Of a DNA stretch of 17,409 nucleotides, positions 15,804 to 17,409 are shown piece by piece. Where the stretch lies: positions 1-17,409 of the forward strand of contig JNEM01007273.1 of NCBI GenBank assembly GCA_000697335.1. Direction: 5' to 3'. This DNA is from Conidiobolus incongruus B7586. Its lineage: Eukaryota; Entomophthoromycota; Entomophthoromycetes; Entomophthorales; Conidiobolaceae. A program made the position numbers and the translations under genes. Below the pieces are notes generated by a model. It made no database searches. It was given only the letters and a program-made list of their open reading frames with translations, and was not told the DNA's origin. Position 1 is the stretch's first letter. Every line of letters starts with the position of its first letter.

Positions 15804-17409
15804 GAGAGAGATCCAGTTAATTGTTCTATATACTCTTTGTTAAATGATTAATGGCAATTATCAATGAAAGAATATAATTTTTTTGATTAATTAATAGCAA
15901 TTTTTATATTATGATAAAATATTCACTTGAAATTATTTTAAAGTCATTAATATATATTAGTGAATAATTAACTAAAACTCCAATTAATGGATAACAAGTT
16001 ACCATTAAATATGAAAAAATGAAACTGATGTGTTAGCTTCAATCTTGTAATCAACACAATTTTTCTCTATTTTTAACAATTATTAATTATTCTATTGATT
16101 ATTAACAAACATATGATGTTTGATATTTTAGTTTGTTTATTGATGAGATGTATAATTCTAAATTAATAATGATAAAAAATTTCTTCAAAATTAATGAATA
16201 TACGAAAAATTTATTAGTCATGTAAATTGGCCAATTTGGTGATTATTAATAATTGATAGTATTCGTCGAATTGAATTTAATTTGTAATGGAATGATGAAA
16301 TTTGATTAATTTCATATTTATAATGCTTAAGAAATAGATCATTCAATATATTTTTATATTATCTGACTATATTGAATACCTGAGCTTGTGATATCATTGA
16401 ATTTATTACTAGATCGAAATAATTCTAAAGAAATTATTAATATAATATATGCTAATATTGTTAATTATTCCAATCTGGTTGAATATAAACACTTTAACGA
16501 ATTAATTATTATTATATGCTCTATAAAATTATTATTCCATATTTTAAGTAATGGCACAATTTTAAAATTAATTTTTTATATAACTTTCAATATATAATTT
16601 AAAAAATAAATAAAATATAAAATTAATACTTTTTTATTTACAATAACTTTTTTTTCTATACTTTTGGTAAAATGATAAGACTGAAATTTGATATTTTATA
16701 TACTAATTAGATTTATTTGCAAAAATTTTTGAATAAATTCTTAACTTCTTAAAGAGTGTATAGTTAAATAAGTTATAGTCTAATATATATTAGATAGAAT
16801 AGTTACTTTTATTTTAGATTAAATTTTTTATTAACTTTTAAATTTTAAGAATACATAATTATTATATAAAATTATTAAAGAATTATAAATAGCTTATGGA
16901 TATGATATTTTATTTAAATTTACTATCTTAAAACCAGAAAGAATAATATTTAAAATTTACCTAAATTTAAAAGTTTAATTTTTATTATTATACTTTTATT
17001 AATTAATAAAATAAAAAAATATATTGAAAAACACCTTTTTATTCTAGTTAGAGAATTATCTAAGTAATTTAATATTAATTATATAAGTATTTTATATATA
17101 TTAAAGTTTAAATCTAAATTAATTAATATAAAATATAAATTAGATATTTTATAATTTAACTAAAATTTAAAAAAATAAAATAACTATAGCTAAATAAAAC
17201 TTATTAAAATATTATTAAAATTAGATGTTTCTATAGCAAAATATTATAATTAATGAATTTTAAATTCTTTATATAATATTTTACTTAAAAATCAAATAAA
17301 ATATTGGGTTAGGTAAAGATTTTTTTTTAAATATTAATGAATAAATATTTTTTTAATAAGCAAATATTAATTCTTATAATAGTTTATAATGATATATAGT
17401 TTTTTTATT
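15804..17409. other. Gene-poor, extremely AT-rich region
   Basis: A/T-dominated to the right edge. A 69-codon plus frame at 16388-16597 consists of Ile, Asn, Leu and Lys codons typical of AT-rich filler, and I do not call it a gene. No RNA gene or repeat structure is visible. Confidence 0.7.

Noticed and set aside
16388-16597. A 69-codon plus-strand frame
   Set aside because: It is made almost entirely of Ile, Asn, Leu and Lys codons expected from AT-rich DNA, with no motif, no start context and no neighbouring exon.
1-17409. Transposons, LTR elements, CRISPR arrays and rRNA
   Set aside because: I looked for terminal repeats, reverse transcriptase or transposase motifs, regularly spaced repeats and rRNA signatures on both strands and found none that I could support.

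Overview
The window looks like nuclear DNA of a fungus with a very AT-rich genome. The evidence is: two cytoplasmic-type tRNA genes with Pol III boxes; short spliceosomal introns of about 43-50 nt with GTAAAT/GTAAAC/GTAATT donors, CTAAT-type branch sites and AG acceptors; a glutamine-rich MED15-like Mediator subunit; and a BRD8/Bdc1-like bromodomain protein. Five introns in one gene make a Saccharomycotina yeast unlikely. I cannot name the species.

Layout. Positions 1-1580 are AT-rich with two coding-like islands (about 140-580 and 1042-1341) that look like gene remnants. A two-exon gene for an unknown Ser/Thr-rich protein lies at 1581-2406 (minus). A short stretch at 2804-3157 is open on both strands. 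From 3158 to 7550 there is a long gene-poor, extremely AT-rich region. It carries scattered decayed coding fragments: two kinase-like (4881-5084, 5677-5909) and one unidentified (6950-7369, minus). tRNA-Lys(CUU) is at 7557-7629.

The gene-dense core runs from 8259 to about 15480. MED15-like (plus, no introns) and BRD8-like (minus, six exons, 716 aa) are convergent, with 165 bp between their stops that contains a (TAA)18 microsatellite. tRNA-Thr(CGU) follows at 13527-13598. Next come a 304-aa type I membrane protein (minus) with a PPEY motif in its cytosolic tail and, just upstream of it, a candidate small spliced gene of about 64 codons (15133-15481, minus). From 15482 to the end there is AT-rich sequence with one faint F-box-like fragment.

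Functionally, the two central genes would both act in Pol II transcription: a Mediator tail subunit that contacts activators, and a bromodomain subunit of a NuA4/TIP60-type acetyltransferase complex. Nothing in the sequence shows that they are co-regulated. I found no mobile element I could name, no CRISPR array and no cluster resembling a new defence or metabolic system. The most useful new information is the intron-resolved gene models and the small unannotated genes and gene fossils.
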